NCBI RefSeq assembly: GCF_009741735.1
Contig: NZ_WHOH01000003.1
Location: 372,001 to 436,000 of the forward strand
Direction of reading: 5' to 3'
From: Lentibacillus sp. JNUCC-1
GTDB lineage: Bacteria; Bacillota; Bacilli; Bacillales; Amphibacillaceae
Length of the DNA stretch: 64,000 nucleotides
The notes below the pieces were generated by a model. That model was given only the letters and a program-made list of their open reading frames with translations. It was not told the DNA's origin and searched no databases. Shown piece by piece: positions 27,501 to 36,388 of this stretch. A program made the position numbers and the translations under genes. Position 1 is the stretch's first letter, and each line of letters opens with the position of its first letter.

Positions 27501-28199
27501 TCAGCGAACGATATCATCTTTTTCATCGAAATAAAGGGTTCCATCGACCTGCATTTCCGCATAAAAAATTTGGTCCAATGAGTTGATTCCAGCCTGTTTC
27601 ATCTGCTTTTCAATCCAGTCCATATTCAGGCCTAAGTCAGTTAGATTTTGTCTGTTCACCGTTCCGTCAGAAATGACCTCGGTCCCAATCGGATATACGT
27701 TTGGTGTCGCGCCGGGGAGGTTCATGTCGCCTTTAGTGACGCACTGCTTGATTTCCTTTTTCATAACGGAAAGTTTTCCGCTCGTCTCGAAAATGGCATA
27801 TTCTACATCAGATATGAAGAAAATATTTTTTTGCCTGAGCAGGGCGATCAGGGAATCAATGTCTAAGCGGGCGCTGCGCAAAGAATCCTCCATAATTTTC
27901 CCGTTTTTAATAACAATAAGCGGGGCGCCTGTTGTCAGTTTGCGTGCTTTCCTTGATTTGATGTCGATATATCCCATTAGCAGTGTAAATAAAGCCCATC
28001 CGACCAATGCAATAATACCGTTTTGAATGCTTAGGTTTTCACTGGTTACAAGTGTTCCAGCAATGGTTCCAATAGCAATCGCCGAAACAAAGTTAAAAAA
28101 TGTCATCTGACTGATTTCTTTCCTGCCCATTATTCTTGCTAAAGCAAAGAGCAGTATAAATGATAACACGATTCGAAGTACCAATTGATTAATCTCCAT
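27501..28199 (-). CDS. DUF421/YetF-family membrane protein
   Basis: 232 residues. Three N-terminal hydrophobic segments, with the family motif LFALARIMGRKEISQMTFFN and FVSAIAIGTIAG, then the two cytoplasmic YetF domains with RSARLDIDSLIALLRQKNIF and VEYAIFETSGKLSVMKK. The length is that of YdfR/YetF proteins of Bacillus. The role is not settled. It is transcribed against its neighbours; its promoter region is 28200-28290. Confidence 0.88.
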   Translation of the reverse strand: MEINQLVLRIVLSFILLFALARIMGRKEISQMTFFNFVSAIAIGTIAGTLVTSENLSIQNGIIALVGWALFTLLMGYIDIKSRKARKLTTGAPLIVIKNGKIMEDSLRSARLDIDSLIALLRQKNIFFISDVEYAIFETSGKLSVMKKEIKQCVTKGDMNLPGATPNVYPIGTEVISDGTVNRQNLTDLGLNMDWIEKQMKQAGINSLDQIFYAEMQVDGTLYFDEKDDIVR

Positions 28200-28583
28200 T
28201 TATATCCCCGCTTTTCCTGTTACATTATTCGAGTATATATTTCACCTCTATTGTGTGTTGATGCTACGTGAATATTCATCTTTTTGAAGGGTGGGTAAAT
28301 CGAGGGATCCTATAAATAAAGACATCTCCTAGTTCATCGTTATTTCGTATTACATGTTGTATAATAAACATAACATTCAAAGGAAACAGTTTAGACAGAA
28401 CTCATAATATCAGGCATAAGTTCCAATCGGATGCAGCACTACAAAATGCAACCGCTTTAATTGTTAAGTGGGCTCAAACGGATGGTGAAAAACATAAAAG
28501 AGCTAAAGTGAAAATGGTTATGGGGGGTCAGTCCCCCACTCCGCAAAAGCTTTAAACCGTCAGGGGACTAACCCCGTTCTCTG

Positions 28584-29056
28584 CTGATATTACAAGAAGG
28601 TTTAGCAACGCAGGTCAGTAAATACATAATCCCAGGAAAAGTAGATAAATAATATATTGAACATAAAGACGGTTGGTTTGAGACTTGCAAATCTAAAAGA
28701 GATGATATTTTAAAGGGGATACTTCCGTATTTAGAGGATTCTTCATCAGACTCTTTATTCAAATTCACATTCGCTATGGGGACTACAGCTACTGAAAGAG
28801 AAGCATATTTTGCCGGAAGAAGGGAGTAACTTTTAGAGAAATTGCATCTGTCCAAGAGGAGGAAATGCCTGATTAACTTGCGTGAAAAGTATCCTATGCT
28901 ACTCAATTAACTGAATGGAGCTGGTGTAGGATGAATGTAGTTCAAGGGGCTTATACTGGTGAGGAGTATATTGCTAAGAGCGTCTTATAATGCACCGTGC
29001 CATAGGGGAGACTCTTGTGCTTCCTTTTTATGGTGTGGAAGCAGCAGAGCCGTCCC
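28584..29056 (+). pseudogene. Decayed duplicate of the 3' end of the YjaZ-like gene at 23137
   Basis: It matches 23629-24120. It has stops (AAATAA where the source has AAATAT), a deletion of about 25 bp in the AYFAGWEIVNGLLEEG region, and an added base near the end (GATTAACTTGC against GATTACTTGC). There is no upstream part of the gene, so it was never functional here. The copy carries the same downstream hairpin (29001-29056). The 28210-28520 stretch before it holds no supported gene, only a short stop-free frame from about 28393 to 28530. Confidence 0.85.
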
Positions 29057-29059
29057 GTT

Positions 29060-29250
29060 GTTTAGTCTGTTGCTCTCGTTCTGAGGTGTTTTGCTCACGT
29101 ATGTGGTGGAGTTGCTCTCGTTCTGAGGTGTTTTGCTCACGTAAGTGTCGGAGTTGCTCTCGTTCTGAGGTGTTTTGCTCACGTAAGTGTCGGAGTTGCT
29201 CCCGTTCTGAGGGGCTTTGCTCACGTAAGCATCAGATTTACTCCCGTTCG
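29060..29250 (+). repeat. 42-bp tandem repeat array (two 21-bp halves)
   Basis: About four to five copies of TTGCTCTCGTTCTGAGGTGT followed by TTTGCTCACGTAAGTGTCGG, each half starting with TTGCTC. The same array, longer, is at 38185-38590. It begins directly after a GCTTCC hairpin in both places. Long Cys/Ser/Arg-rich open frames across it are a by-product of the 21-base period. Confidence 0.85.
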
Positions 29251-29476
29251 CAATAGACGGCAGGTTCTTTTTTATTACCGGCCTTGTTTTCATAAACAGT
29301 TATTGGACCATACAGCTTTTTAGTTCTAGATGAGTTTTTATCCGAATCGAAGAATGGAGAAAATCAATCATAAAAACATCCATCGATCTAAAAGATGAAG
29401 AATGAGAGAATCAGGAGTAGTCAATCTTAAATAATCAACTGGTCGGCCATTTTGTTGAGAAAGGGGAGACTGACTT

Positions 29477-29554
29477 ATGAAGAGAAATATTATATATTTT
29501 GTAGCAGGTCTCTTAACTTATTTCTTGGTATCTACTCTAATAGGATTTTTGTAA
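29477..29554 (+). CDS. Membrane micro-protein
   Basis: 25 residues: MKRN, then one hydrophobic helix (IIYFVAGLLTYFLVSTLIGF). ATG follows AAGGGGAG by eight bases and a GTCGGCCATTTTGTTGA motif. A terminator-like stem follows 33 bp after the stop. It is one of several tiny single-helix proteins in this region. Confidence 0.45.
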   Translation: MKRNIIYFVAGLLTYFLVSTLIGFL

Positions 29555-29587
29555 AAGTCAATTTAGGAAGCTCGGCTATCGGGCGCA

Positions 29588-29620
29588 AAAACCCTGCAGG
29601 TCAACTCTCTGCAGGGTTTT
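29588..29620 (+). terminator. Stem-loop, likely terminator
   Basis: Arms AAAACCCTGCAG and CTGCAGGGTTTT are perfect complements around a nine-base loop. The stem is symmetric and can act in both directions, although only four T residues end it. Confidence 0.65.
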
Positions 29621-29650
29621 AATTTATCTAAGGCACTGGGAAACCGTTCC

Positions 29651-29793
29651 TTGGGTAGAATGTGTTCTTCCTTGGATAGAATGCATGCTTCGTTTGATAG
29701 ATATTGATCTTGCTTTGATAGACAGGAATTCTCGTGTGCTAGAAGAGGTTCTTGCTTTGATAGACGGGGATTTTCGTTTGATAGGCAGTATTT
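29651..29793 (+). repeat. 21-bp tandem repeat array, type TTTGATAGA (locus A)
   Basis: Seven units of 21 bp, each starting TTKGATAGA and ending TTCTTCS or similar, as in TTGGATAGAATGCATGCTTC. Most units hold a small dyad (AGAA, four bases, TTCT). The last unit runs straight into the truncated doeA coding sequence, so the array marks the deletion junction. Confidence 0.85.
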
Positions 29794-30802
29794 GACTACT
29801 AAGGAAGAAGAGCAGCCGGACTGGATTGGAAGGCGCATGGGTGTAAACGGTGCCAAGCTGACAACTTGGCTTGATGAAAGCAAACTCCATTATTACACGG
29901 ATGAATATTTGTATGGTACAGGAAAACATCCAATGGATATTATGTCTGACTTATTGAAAAAACTAAATCAGGATAAAAAACGAATCGGTGTCGAAATGGG
30001 GAGCTATCACTTTTCAGCCATCCAGTATGAAACCTTGAAAAAGCGGCTGCCTGATGCGACTTTCTGTGATGCGACAACTTTAGTCGGCAATGTACGGATG
30101 ATTAAGTCGAATCAGGAATTGCATTATATGCGGAATGCTGCCAACAATGCAGAGCATGCCATGCAGACGGCGCTTGAATCACTGGGTAAAGGCGTTCCTG
30201 AAAACCAAGTCGTGGCAGATATTTATCAAGCACAGCTGACAGGATTTGAAGGCGTGGACGGGGATTATCCGTCTATCGTTCCATTTTTGCTCTCTGGTGT
30301 GAAAACATCAAGCCCGCATTTGACATGGGGAAATGGCGTTTTTAGAGGGGATGAACTGGTTACGCTTGAGCTGGCAGGTGTTCATAAACGGTATCACTCG
30401 CCGCTTTCCAGAACGTTTAAATTAGGGAACCTTTCAGAAGAGGAAAAGCATCTGGCAGACGCAGTGAAATATAGTCTTAACACGACATTAGAGGCCATTG
30501 AACCAGGAAAAACGTGTGGTGATATTACCCGAGTGTGGGTCGACGCGATTAAAGAATACGGTCATGAAAAATATGATCGACTTGGGTATTCGGTTGGTTT
30601 TAGTTATCCGCCGAACTGGGATGAAAATACAGCCAGTATCCGTTTGGAAGATCAAACCGTTCTGCAGCCAAATATGACCTTTCACTTAATCCCAGGCATT
30701 TGGGAAGAAGATCGAGGTGTCGAACTGAGTGAAACGTTTGTTGTGACGGAAGATGGTTGTGAAACATTAGCTGAATTTCCGCGTAAAGTGTTTGAAATAT
30801 AA
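29792..30802 (+). pseudogene. doeA: Ectoine hydrolase (DoeA type, M24 family), 5' truncated
   Basis: 336 codons of an M24 (creatinase/aminopeptidase-fold) protein. It opens within the family's N-terminal domain (EEEQPDWIGRRMGVNGAKLT) and keeps the whole catalytic domain (VRMIKSNQELHYMRNAANNA, GVKTSSPHLTWGN, LELAGVHKRYHSPLSRTF, YSVGFSYPPNWDENTASI, FHLIPGIW). Full-length DoeA/EutD proteins are about 390-400 residues, so about 60 residues and the start codon are missing; the sequence before 29792 is 21-bp repeat. DoeA opens the ectoine ring to N-acetyl-diaminobutyrate. The neighbouring genes supply the next steps, which supports this over a plain Xaa-Pro dipeptidase. Confidence 0.78.
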
Positions 30803-30848
30803 GGAATTGAAAACGCATTCAAATTTTAAATAACATCATCAACTCATT

Positions 30849-32093
30849 ATGAAAGAAGAGATGATTAACTTGGCTCAACGTAAAAAAATCACAAAACAAG
30901 CAGAAGAACTAAAAGCGGATTTAGTCAGTTGGAGAAGACGATTTCATAAATACCCTGAACTCAGTTTTGAAGAGCATGAGACTGCTTCGTTTGTGGCAGA
31001 CCAATTGAATCAGATTGACGGAATGAAGGTACAGACTGAAGTTGCAGGAACAACTGGTGTTTTAGGCACCCTGACTTCTGGTGAAGGACCGACGATTGCA
31101 GTGCGCGCTGATATGGATGCATTGCCCATCACAGAACAAAGCAAGAAAGATTATGCCTCTCAGAACGAGGGGGTTATGCATGCTTGCGGACATGATGCGC
31201 ACACCGCTATTTTATTAGGCGTAGCACATGTGCTGGGAGAAAAAATTCAGCAAAAAGCTATTAAAGGCACCGTGAAGCTGCTTTTTCAACCGGCTGAGGA
31301 AAATCCGGATCATAAAGGCAATACCGGGTCGAAATATGTGGTAAGTGAAGGTGTGTTTCAGGATGCGGATGCGGCTTTCGCACTTCATATGTGTCCTTGG
31401 CTGGAAGCGGGTGAAGCCCAATTAAATGCCGGATACAGTATGGCGAATAACACTATGTTTAAAGGCACCATCACCGGCAGCGGTGGTCATGGCGCCTACC
31501 CGCAGCAGAGCCAGGATCCGCTTTGGATGAGCGGGCCTGTCATGCAGGCACTCTATGGGATTGTTGCAAGGCGGGTTTCGCCGCTAAAAGCCGGTGTCGT
31601 GACGGTCGGTAAGTTTCACAGTGGCTCTTCTACAAATGTCATTCCGGAAAAAGCAGAAATCGAAGGAACGATCCGGAGTTACGATCCACAGGTGCAGACA
31701 TTTTTAACGGATAAAGTGAAACAGGCTTTTTCGGTAGCAGATTCTTTAGGCGGGCAAGCGGATGTAGACATCACGCATGGCGAACCTCCATTAGACAATC
31801 ATCCTGATGTCATTGATTGGTTAAAACAAACCATTCAAGAGAACTATCCCGATTTTTCGATTCATGAAGGGCCTTATGGATTAGGAAGTGAGGATTTTAG
31901 TTATGTGACTCAGGAAATGCCGGCTGCGATGTTTTTCCTCGGCTGTAAAATAGCAGGGGATAAAGAGCGGGACTTGCATACCTCAGATTTTGACATTGAT
32001 GAGGCTTGTCTCCCTTATGGCGTTTCCATTTTAGTAGAAACAGCTTTAAGGTATCTGGACGGCACTTACAATTTAAACACGGGAGAAAAATAA
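30849..32093 (+). CDS. M20-family amidohydrolase, probable N-acetyl-diaminobutyrate deacetylase
   Basis: 414 residues of the M20D (hippurate hydrolase/N-acyl-amino-acid deacylase) family. Metal-site motifs: RADMDALPITEQ, HACGHDAHTA (residues 111-120), LFQPAEE, and a C-terminal GSEDFSYV with a later His (LHTSDFD). A dimerisation lid domain sits in the middle (GTITGSGGHGAYPQQSQDP). Its place between doeA and doeC implies removal of the acetyl group from N-acetyl-2,4-diaminobutyrate, the step done by the unrelated DoeB (M14-like) in Halomonas. That substrate is inferred. Starts at 30849 and 30861 are both possible. Confidence 0.8.
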   Translation: MKEEMINLAQRKKITKQAEELKADLVSWRRRFHKYPELSFEEHETASFVADQLNQIDGMKVQTEVAGTTGVLGTLTSGEGPTIAVRADMDALPITEQSKKDYASQNEGVMHACGHDAHTAILLGVAHVLGEKIQQKAIKGTVKLLFQPAEENPDHKGNTGSKYVVSEGVFQDADAAFALHMCPWLEAGEAQLNAGYSMANNTMFKGTITGSGGHGAYPQQSQDPLWMSGPVMQALYGIVARRVSPLKAGVVTVGKFHSGSSTNVIPEKAEIEGTIRSYDPQVQTFLTDKVKQAFSVADSLGGQADVDITHGEPPLDNHPDVIDWLKQTIQENYPDFSIHEGPYGLGSEDFSYVTQEMPAAMFFLGCKIAGDKERDLHTSDFDIDEACLPYGVSILVETALRYLDGTYNLNTGEK

Positions 32094-32130
32094 CGAGACA
32101 GCCAATCGTTTTATAAGAGGTGAGGATAGA

Positions 32131-33570
32131 ATGATCGCGGAAAAGTTGATTGAAAAGATGTTAATCGGCGGAAAATGGACACGTAAATCTGAAACAATTG
32201 ACGTCTATAACCCGGAAACAAATGAAGTCATCGGTACCATACCGAAAAGCACACGCGAAGATATGGAAAAGGCCATTCAAAAGGCAAAAGAAGCCAAAGA
32301 GAAAAATGGTGTATTACCGGTTCACGAGCGGATTGAAATTTTACAAAAAGCGGCTGGCTTAGTTAGAGATCGGAGCGAATCGTTTGCAGAGATCATAGCG
32401 TTGGAAGGAAGCAAAACCATCACAGAAGCGCGTGGTGAGGTAGGCCGGACTGCAAGCATTTTACAAATGAGTGCCGAAGAAGCAAGGCGAATCAATGGGG
32501 AAACGATTGCTTTCGACCAAGTGCCAGGAAGTGAGAACAGAGAAGGGTACTATAAGTATGAACCAGTTGGGATCATTGGTGCGATCACTGCTTTTAACGA
32601 TCCTCTCAATCTCGTCGCCCATAAAGTAGGCCCGGGATTAGCGGCTGGCAACCATATGATTGTGAAACCGACATCCGAAACCCCGTTTAGTGCGCTTCAT
32701 TTGGCAGAAGTTCTTCTGGAAGCAGGGCTGCCATCAGGTATGCTATCTGTTGTTACAGGAAGCGGAAGTGAACTGGGTGAGCCGCTTGTGAACGCCCCTG
32801 ATATCGGAATGATCGTATTTACCGGCGGCCTGGAAACAGGGGAACACATCGCCGATCAAGGCGGAATTACGAAATTGCAAATGGAACTGGGCTCCAATTC
32901 GCCTGTGATTGTGGCAAAGGACGCAAAGTTAGAAAATGCTGTCGCAAGCAGTGTTGGTGGCGCATTTGGAGCGGCTGGACAAAATTGTCTTGGGGTTCAG
33001 CGTATTTACGTTCATGAAGATATGTTTGAAGACTATACCAAACAATTTGTTGAACAGACAAAAAAGCTGAAGATGGGCGCGAAAATGTCTGAAGACACGG
33101 ATATAGGCCCGATGATCAGTGAGGATGCAGCAAAACGGATTGACTCATGGGTGAAAGAAGCGAAAGAACGCGGAGCAAAAATCCATTGTGGGGGTGAACG
33201 CGATGGTGCATACTATGCCCCAACCGTATTAACCAATGTACCGACGGGATGTAAAGTGGTGCATGAAGAAGCTTTTGGCCCGGTTGTCTCCTTGTTCCCT
33301 GTAGCGGATTTTGAGGAGGCGATTGAGAGAGCGAATGCGGTGAATTACGGTCTTCAGGCCGAGGTGTTCACCCAGGATATTGACAAAGCGCATGAAGCCA
33401 TTAACAAATTGGTCGTCGGCGGCGTAATGATTAACGACAGCAGCGATTACCGCATTGACGCCATGCCTTTTGGCGGCCGTAAAGGTTCCGGAATTGGCCG
33501 CGAAGGCATTCAATATGCGGTGGAATCTATGTCCGAGAAAAAAGTGGTTTGTTTTAATCTGGCAAAATAA
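32131..33570 (+). CDS. doeC: Aldehyde dehydrogenase, probable aspartate-semialdehyde dehydrogenase of ectoine breakdown
   Basis: 479 residues, standard ALDH superfamily length. Motifs: GAITAFNDPLNLVAHKVGPG and HMIVKPTSETP (NAD binding), LQMELGSNSPV (catalytic Glu) and GQNCLGVQR with nucleophile Cys286; the ending MPFGGRKGSGIGREG is typical. In the doe pathway it oxidises aspartate semialdehyde to aspartate. Succinate- or other semialdehydes cannot be excluded from sequence alone; the neighbours favour DoeC. ATG follows GAGGTGAGGA. Confidence 0.82.
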   Translation: MIAEKLIEKMLIGGKWTRKSETIDVYNPETNEVIGTIPKSTREDMEKAIQKAKEAKEKNGVLPVHERIEILQKAAGLVRDRSESFAEIIALEGSKTITEARGEVGRTASILQMSAEEARRINGETIAFDQVPGSENREGYYKYEPVGIIGAITAFNDPLNLVAHKVGPGLAAGNHMIVKPTSETPFSALHLAEVLLEAGLPSGMLSVVTGSGSELGEPLVNAPDIGMIVFTGGLETGEHIADQGGITKLQMELGSNSPVIVAKDAKLENAVASSVGGAFGAAGQNCLGVQRIYVHEDMFEDYTKQFVEQTKKLKMGAKMSEDTDIGPMISEDAAKRIDSWVKEAKERGAKIHCGGERDGAYYAPTVLTNVPTGCKVVHEEAFGPVVSLFPVADFEEAIERANAVNYGLQAEVFTQDIDKAHEAINKLVVGGVMINDSSDYRIDAMPFGGRKGSGIGREGIQYAVESMSEKKVVCFNLAK

Positions 33571-33618
33571 ATGGGTGAGCGGACGATTTAACTATAGGTG
33601 AGGAGGTATTGAAGTACG

Positions 33619-34901
33619 ATGGCACTTAATAACAACAGTTCTACCCAAGATATGGATATCATTAAAGAGCGTGAATCACAAGTACGGAGTTACAGCCGTA
33701 ACTTTCCCGCTGTTTTGCAGAAATCCAAAGGCTATAAAATATGGGACAAAGAAGGCAATGAGTATATTGACTTCTTTGCAGGTGCTGGCGTTTTAAACTA
33801 TGGGCATAATAATGACAAAATCAAGCAAGCGGTCGTTGATTACTTTGAAAACGATTATATCGTGCATAGTTTAGATATGTTTACAGAACCCCGAGCGAAT
33901 TTCCTGCAAAAATTTAATGAAACGATCCTGAAACCGAGAGGCCTGGATTATAAAGCCATGTTTGCAGGGCCTACAGGAACAGACGCAGTGGAAGGCGCTT
34001 TAAAACTTGCTCGTAAAGCAACTGGCCGGACAACCATTATGGGCTTCACGAATGGATTTCACGGTGTGACGTTAGGCGCGCTCGCGGCCACTGGAAACGT
34101 CGGAAAGCGACAGGCTGCGGGAGTTCCCCTTTCAAATACAGTGTCGATGCCCTTTGACGATTACTTGCCTACGCAAGAGTCTTTAGATTTGGTTGAACGC
34201 TATATCAAAGAGGGGGGAACAGGTGTCGAACGTCCCGCTGCGATGATTTTTGAAACGGTTCAAGGTGAAGGCGGTATTCACGCCGCAAGTATGGAGTGGA
34301 TTAAAGGCATCGCGGATATTGCGAAAAAATATGATATTCTGCTGATCGTTGATGATATCCAAGCAGGCAATGGCCGTACCGGGACATTTTTCAGTTTCGA
34401 ACCAGCGGGCATTAATCCGGATATCGTCACCGTCTCTAAATCCATTGGCGGCTATGGTATGCCGCTGTCCTTCACCCTTTTCAAAGAAGAATTGGATATT
34501 TGGGAACCGGGTGAGCATAACGGGACTTTCCGCGGATTCAACTCCGCGTTCATTGCAGCAACAGAAGCTCTATCCTATTGGGAGAATGATGATTTAGCCA
34601 ATCAAGTGAAGGAAAATGGCAATTGATTTCCGACTTTACGAAAAAAGTAGAAAAAGCGTATCCGGCACTACAAGCAGAAGCCCGTGGACGCGGCATGTTC
34701 CAAGGGGTAGCCTGTGGTTTAGACGGAGCGGCTGAGGAAATTATTAAAGAGTGCTTCAAGCGCGGACTCGTGATGGAAACATCAGGACCAAATGATGAAG
34801 TATTTGAGTTCCTTGCCCCGTTGATCATTGATCAGTAAGGACTGGAAAAAGGCTTTGCCATCATCGAAGAGAGTATACAAACGGTTTTAGCAAAACATTA
34901 A
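33619..34901 (+). pseudogene. doeD: Diaminobutyrate aminotransferase (DoeD/EctB type), frameshift and in-frame stop
   Basis: Class III PLP transaminase. Residues 1-334 read through [69 protein letters not shown] and the PLP lysine in VSKSIGGYG (Lys274). At the AA run 34621-34622 the frame is lost. The next frame continues [20 protein letters not shown], then GRGMFQGVACGLDGAAEEII, to LIIDQ and a TAA at 34836-34838. After that stop the same frame continues GLEKGFAIIEESIQTVLAKH to 34901. One added A repairs the shift; the TAA (probably GAA) is a separate change. The 427-residue repaired protein has normal DoeD length. Confidence 0.83.
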
Positions 34902-34917
34902 AGTTCGGATAAAACAT

Positions 34918-34970
34918 CGGGACGGTGCTTGTGCTTCCTTTTTATGGCGTGGAAGCAGCAGGGCCGTCCC
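34918..34970 (+). repeat. Dispersed GCTTCC hairpin family, copy
   Basis: CGGGACGGTGCTTGTGCTTCC, then TTTTTATGGCGT, then GGAAGCAGCAGGGCCGTCCCG. It lies right after doeD and may terminate the doe operon. GTTTAGTCTGTTGCTC follows, as at 29060. Confidence 0.7.
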
Positions 34971-34993
34971 GTTGTTTAGTCTGTTGCTCCCGT

Positions 34994-35272
34994 ATGGAAA
35001 GGAAATTTACTTGGATCAGTTATGTATCTTTGCTGCTTAGCTTCATACCAGTAATTCTTTCCTATTTAATAGCTGAAGGCATTATAGGGCTCAATTATTT
35101 CACCTATGTGCTTCCATTAACTGTTATACTATCTTTGATTATATCAATTATTTCACTGAGGAAAAAAGCTGAAAAATAGTTGATATCCGCAGTTGCCTTG
35201 ATTGTAACAATCTGGGGCGATCTTCTTGTACTTGCAGGTTTTATTGTTTCCGATATGGTGCAGCCTACTTAA
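34994..35272 (+). pseudogene. Small membrane protein with an in-frame stop
   Basis: 61 codons from ATG 34994 (two hydrophobic segments, WISYVSLLLSFIPVILSYLI and YVLPLTVILSLIISIISL) end at TAG 35177-35179. The same frame continues with another hydrophobic segment (SAVALIVTIWGDLLVLAGFI) to TAA at 35272. The join KKAEK-stop-LISAVALIV looks like a three-helix protein with a nonsense codon. The start has no ribosome site, so the 5' end may have been cut by the repeat insertion. Confidence 0.45.
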
Positions 35273-35338
35273 ATGATCGCTACATAATCGTATTCCGGAA
35301 TCTGTCTAGATTGTTGATTAACTTAATGGGGGGAGCAT

Positions 35339-35476
35339 ATGCTGAATAAAGTTAAGATACCGATGATTATGATCTTATTGCTGATTGTCATTATTGTCGT
35401 TGGAGATGATGAGACAAGACACTTTTTAAAAGAAAGCGCTAAAAGGATGCTGAAACGTCCGACAAGAGAAGTGTAA
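35339..35476 (+). CDS. Small membrane protein, unknown
   Basis: 45 residues: a hydrophobic helix (IPMIMILLLIVIIVVG) and a charged tail (DDETRHFLKESAKRMLKRPT). ATG follows TGGGGGGAG by four to five bases. It is preceded by AGATTGTTGATTAAC, a motif shared with other cassettes. Confidence 0.5.
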   Translation: MLNKVKIPMIMILLLIVIIVVGDDETRHFLKESAKRMLKRPTREV

Positions 35477-35495
35477 TAATACTTTTATGACGTGG

Positions 35496-35550
35496 CATGG
35501 GGGCGGTTCTCGTGCTTCCTCTTTAAAGTGTGGAAGCCTTAGGACCACTT
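35496..35550 (+). repeat. Dispersed GCTTCC hairpin family, copy
   Basis: GGGGGCGGTTCTCGTGCTTCC, then TCTTTAAAGTGT, then GGAAGCCTTAGGACC. Followed at 35555 by AATCAGGCCATTACC. Confidence 0.6.
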
Positions 35551-35601
35551 CTTCAAATCAGGCCATTACCTGGAAGAATCTATTTGAAGGGAGGTTACAA
35601 A

Positions 35602-35964
35602 ATGCTGATTACGAAAGCTCTTTTAAGAGGCGGGATCCCACTCGTTATTATGAGCGGTATTGCTTTCTCATTATATCTTCAAGGTAAATATTCCGATGCT
35701 AAAGGAACATTTATGGCAAGTCTAATCGCCTTTTTTGTTGGGGCAGCAACAGTTATTTATAATATCGATGATTGGAGTTTTATGAAGCAAAGTGGTGTTC
35801 ATTTTTTAATCATGTTAATGACAGTTTATCCAGTACTATTGCTAAGTGGCTGGTTTGAAATTTCTTCTGCAATGGACGCTTTTAAGATTCTTCTACTTTT
35901 TGTTTCAGTGGGTTTAGTTATATGGCTTGTAATGTATACATTAGCTAAGGTTTTTTCTTGGTAA
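35602..35964 (+). CDS. DUF3021-family membrane protein
   Basis: 120 residues, four hydrophobic segments. The start KALLRGGIPLVIMSGIAFSL and VIYNIDDWSFMKQSGVHFLI followed by MTVYPVLLLSGWFE are typical of DUF3021. ATG 35602 follows AAGGGAGG. In other Bacillaceae such genes sit beside LytTR regulators; none is present here. Function unknown. Confidence 0.75.
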   Translation: MLITKALLRGGIPLVIMSGIAFSLYLQGKYSDAKGTFMASLIAFFVGAATVIYNIDDWSFMKQSGVHFLIMLMTVYPVLLLSGWFEISSAMDAFKILLLFVSVGLVIWLVMYTLAKVFSW

Positions 35965-36000
35965 ATTGAAAACACGGGTAAGGTGCTCATGCCGTTATCG

Positions 36001-36145
36001 TTGGATAGAAGTCGTCCTTGCCTGGATAGAATGTGTTCTTCGTGATAGAAGGGGTTCTTGCTTTGATAGAGAGGAATTCTCGTGTGATAGAAAAGGCTCT
36101 TGCTTTGATAGAAAGGGGTTCTCGTTAGATAGAAGACATTATTCC
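36001..36145 (+). repeat. 21-bp tandem repeat array, type TTTGATAGA (locus B)
   Basis: Seven units, one of 19 bp and the rest 21, for example TTTGATAGAGAGGAATTCTC. It lies 37 bp after the DUF3021 gene. The following 240 bp to the next gene (36146-36388) show no gene or repeat. Confidence 0.8.
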
Positions 36146-36388
36146 CTCCTCATCAAACCTTTCCAATATGATTGCCCATTTTGCGTTTATTAATCCGCTT
36201 ATCGGATGAGAAAATTCAATATACATTGAGGAAGGACTTGGTTATAATCAAGGGGATGATGGGGATTTGAATGAAAATTCTGCTGTGAACAGTTTTATAT
36301 TTTCAGGGGTCGTACAGGATTATTCATCAGGTCACTAAAGCTGAATGCGGCTCCAGGTGAGGTGGAAGAAACAAAAGGGGAGGATGGC

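Noticed and set aside
27583..28026. Frame of 147 codons antisense to the DUF421 gene
   Set aside because: The DUF421 protein on the other strand is clearly real and conserved.
28393..28530. Possible short gene before the duplicated fragment
   Set aside because: A stop-free stretch of about 45 codons without a start or ribosome site, ending in a repeat.
29563..29929. Antisense frames over the TTTGATAGA array with SIKARTSS-like repeats
   Set aside because: Low-complexity translation of a minisatellite; the same kind of frame appears at every array and overlaps real genes.
10780..35575. A true integron
   Set aside because: No tyrosine integrase, and the recurrent motifs are not attC-like in length or pairing; only the cassette-like layout is retained as a finding.
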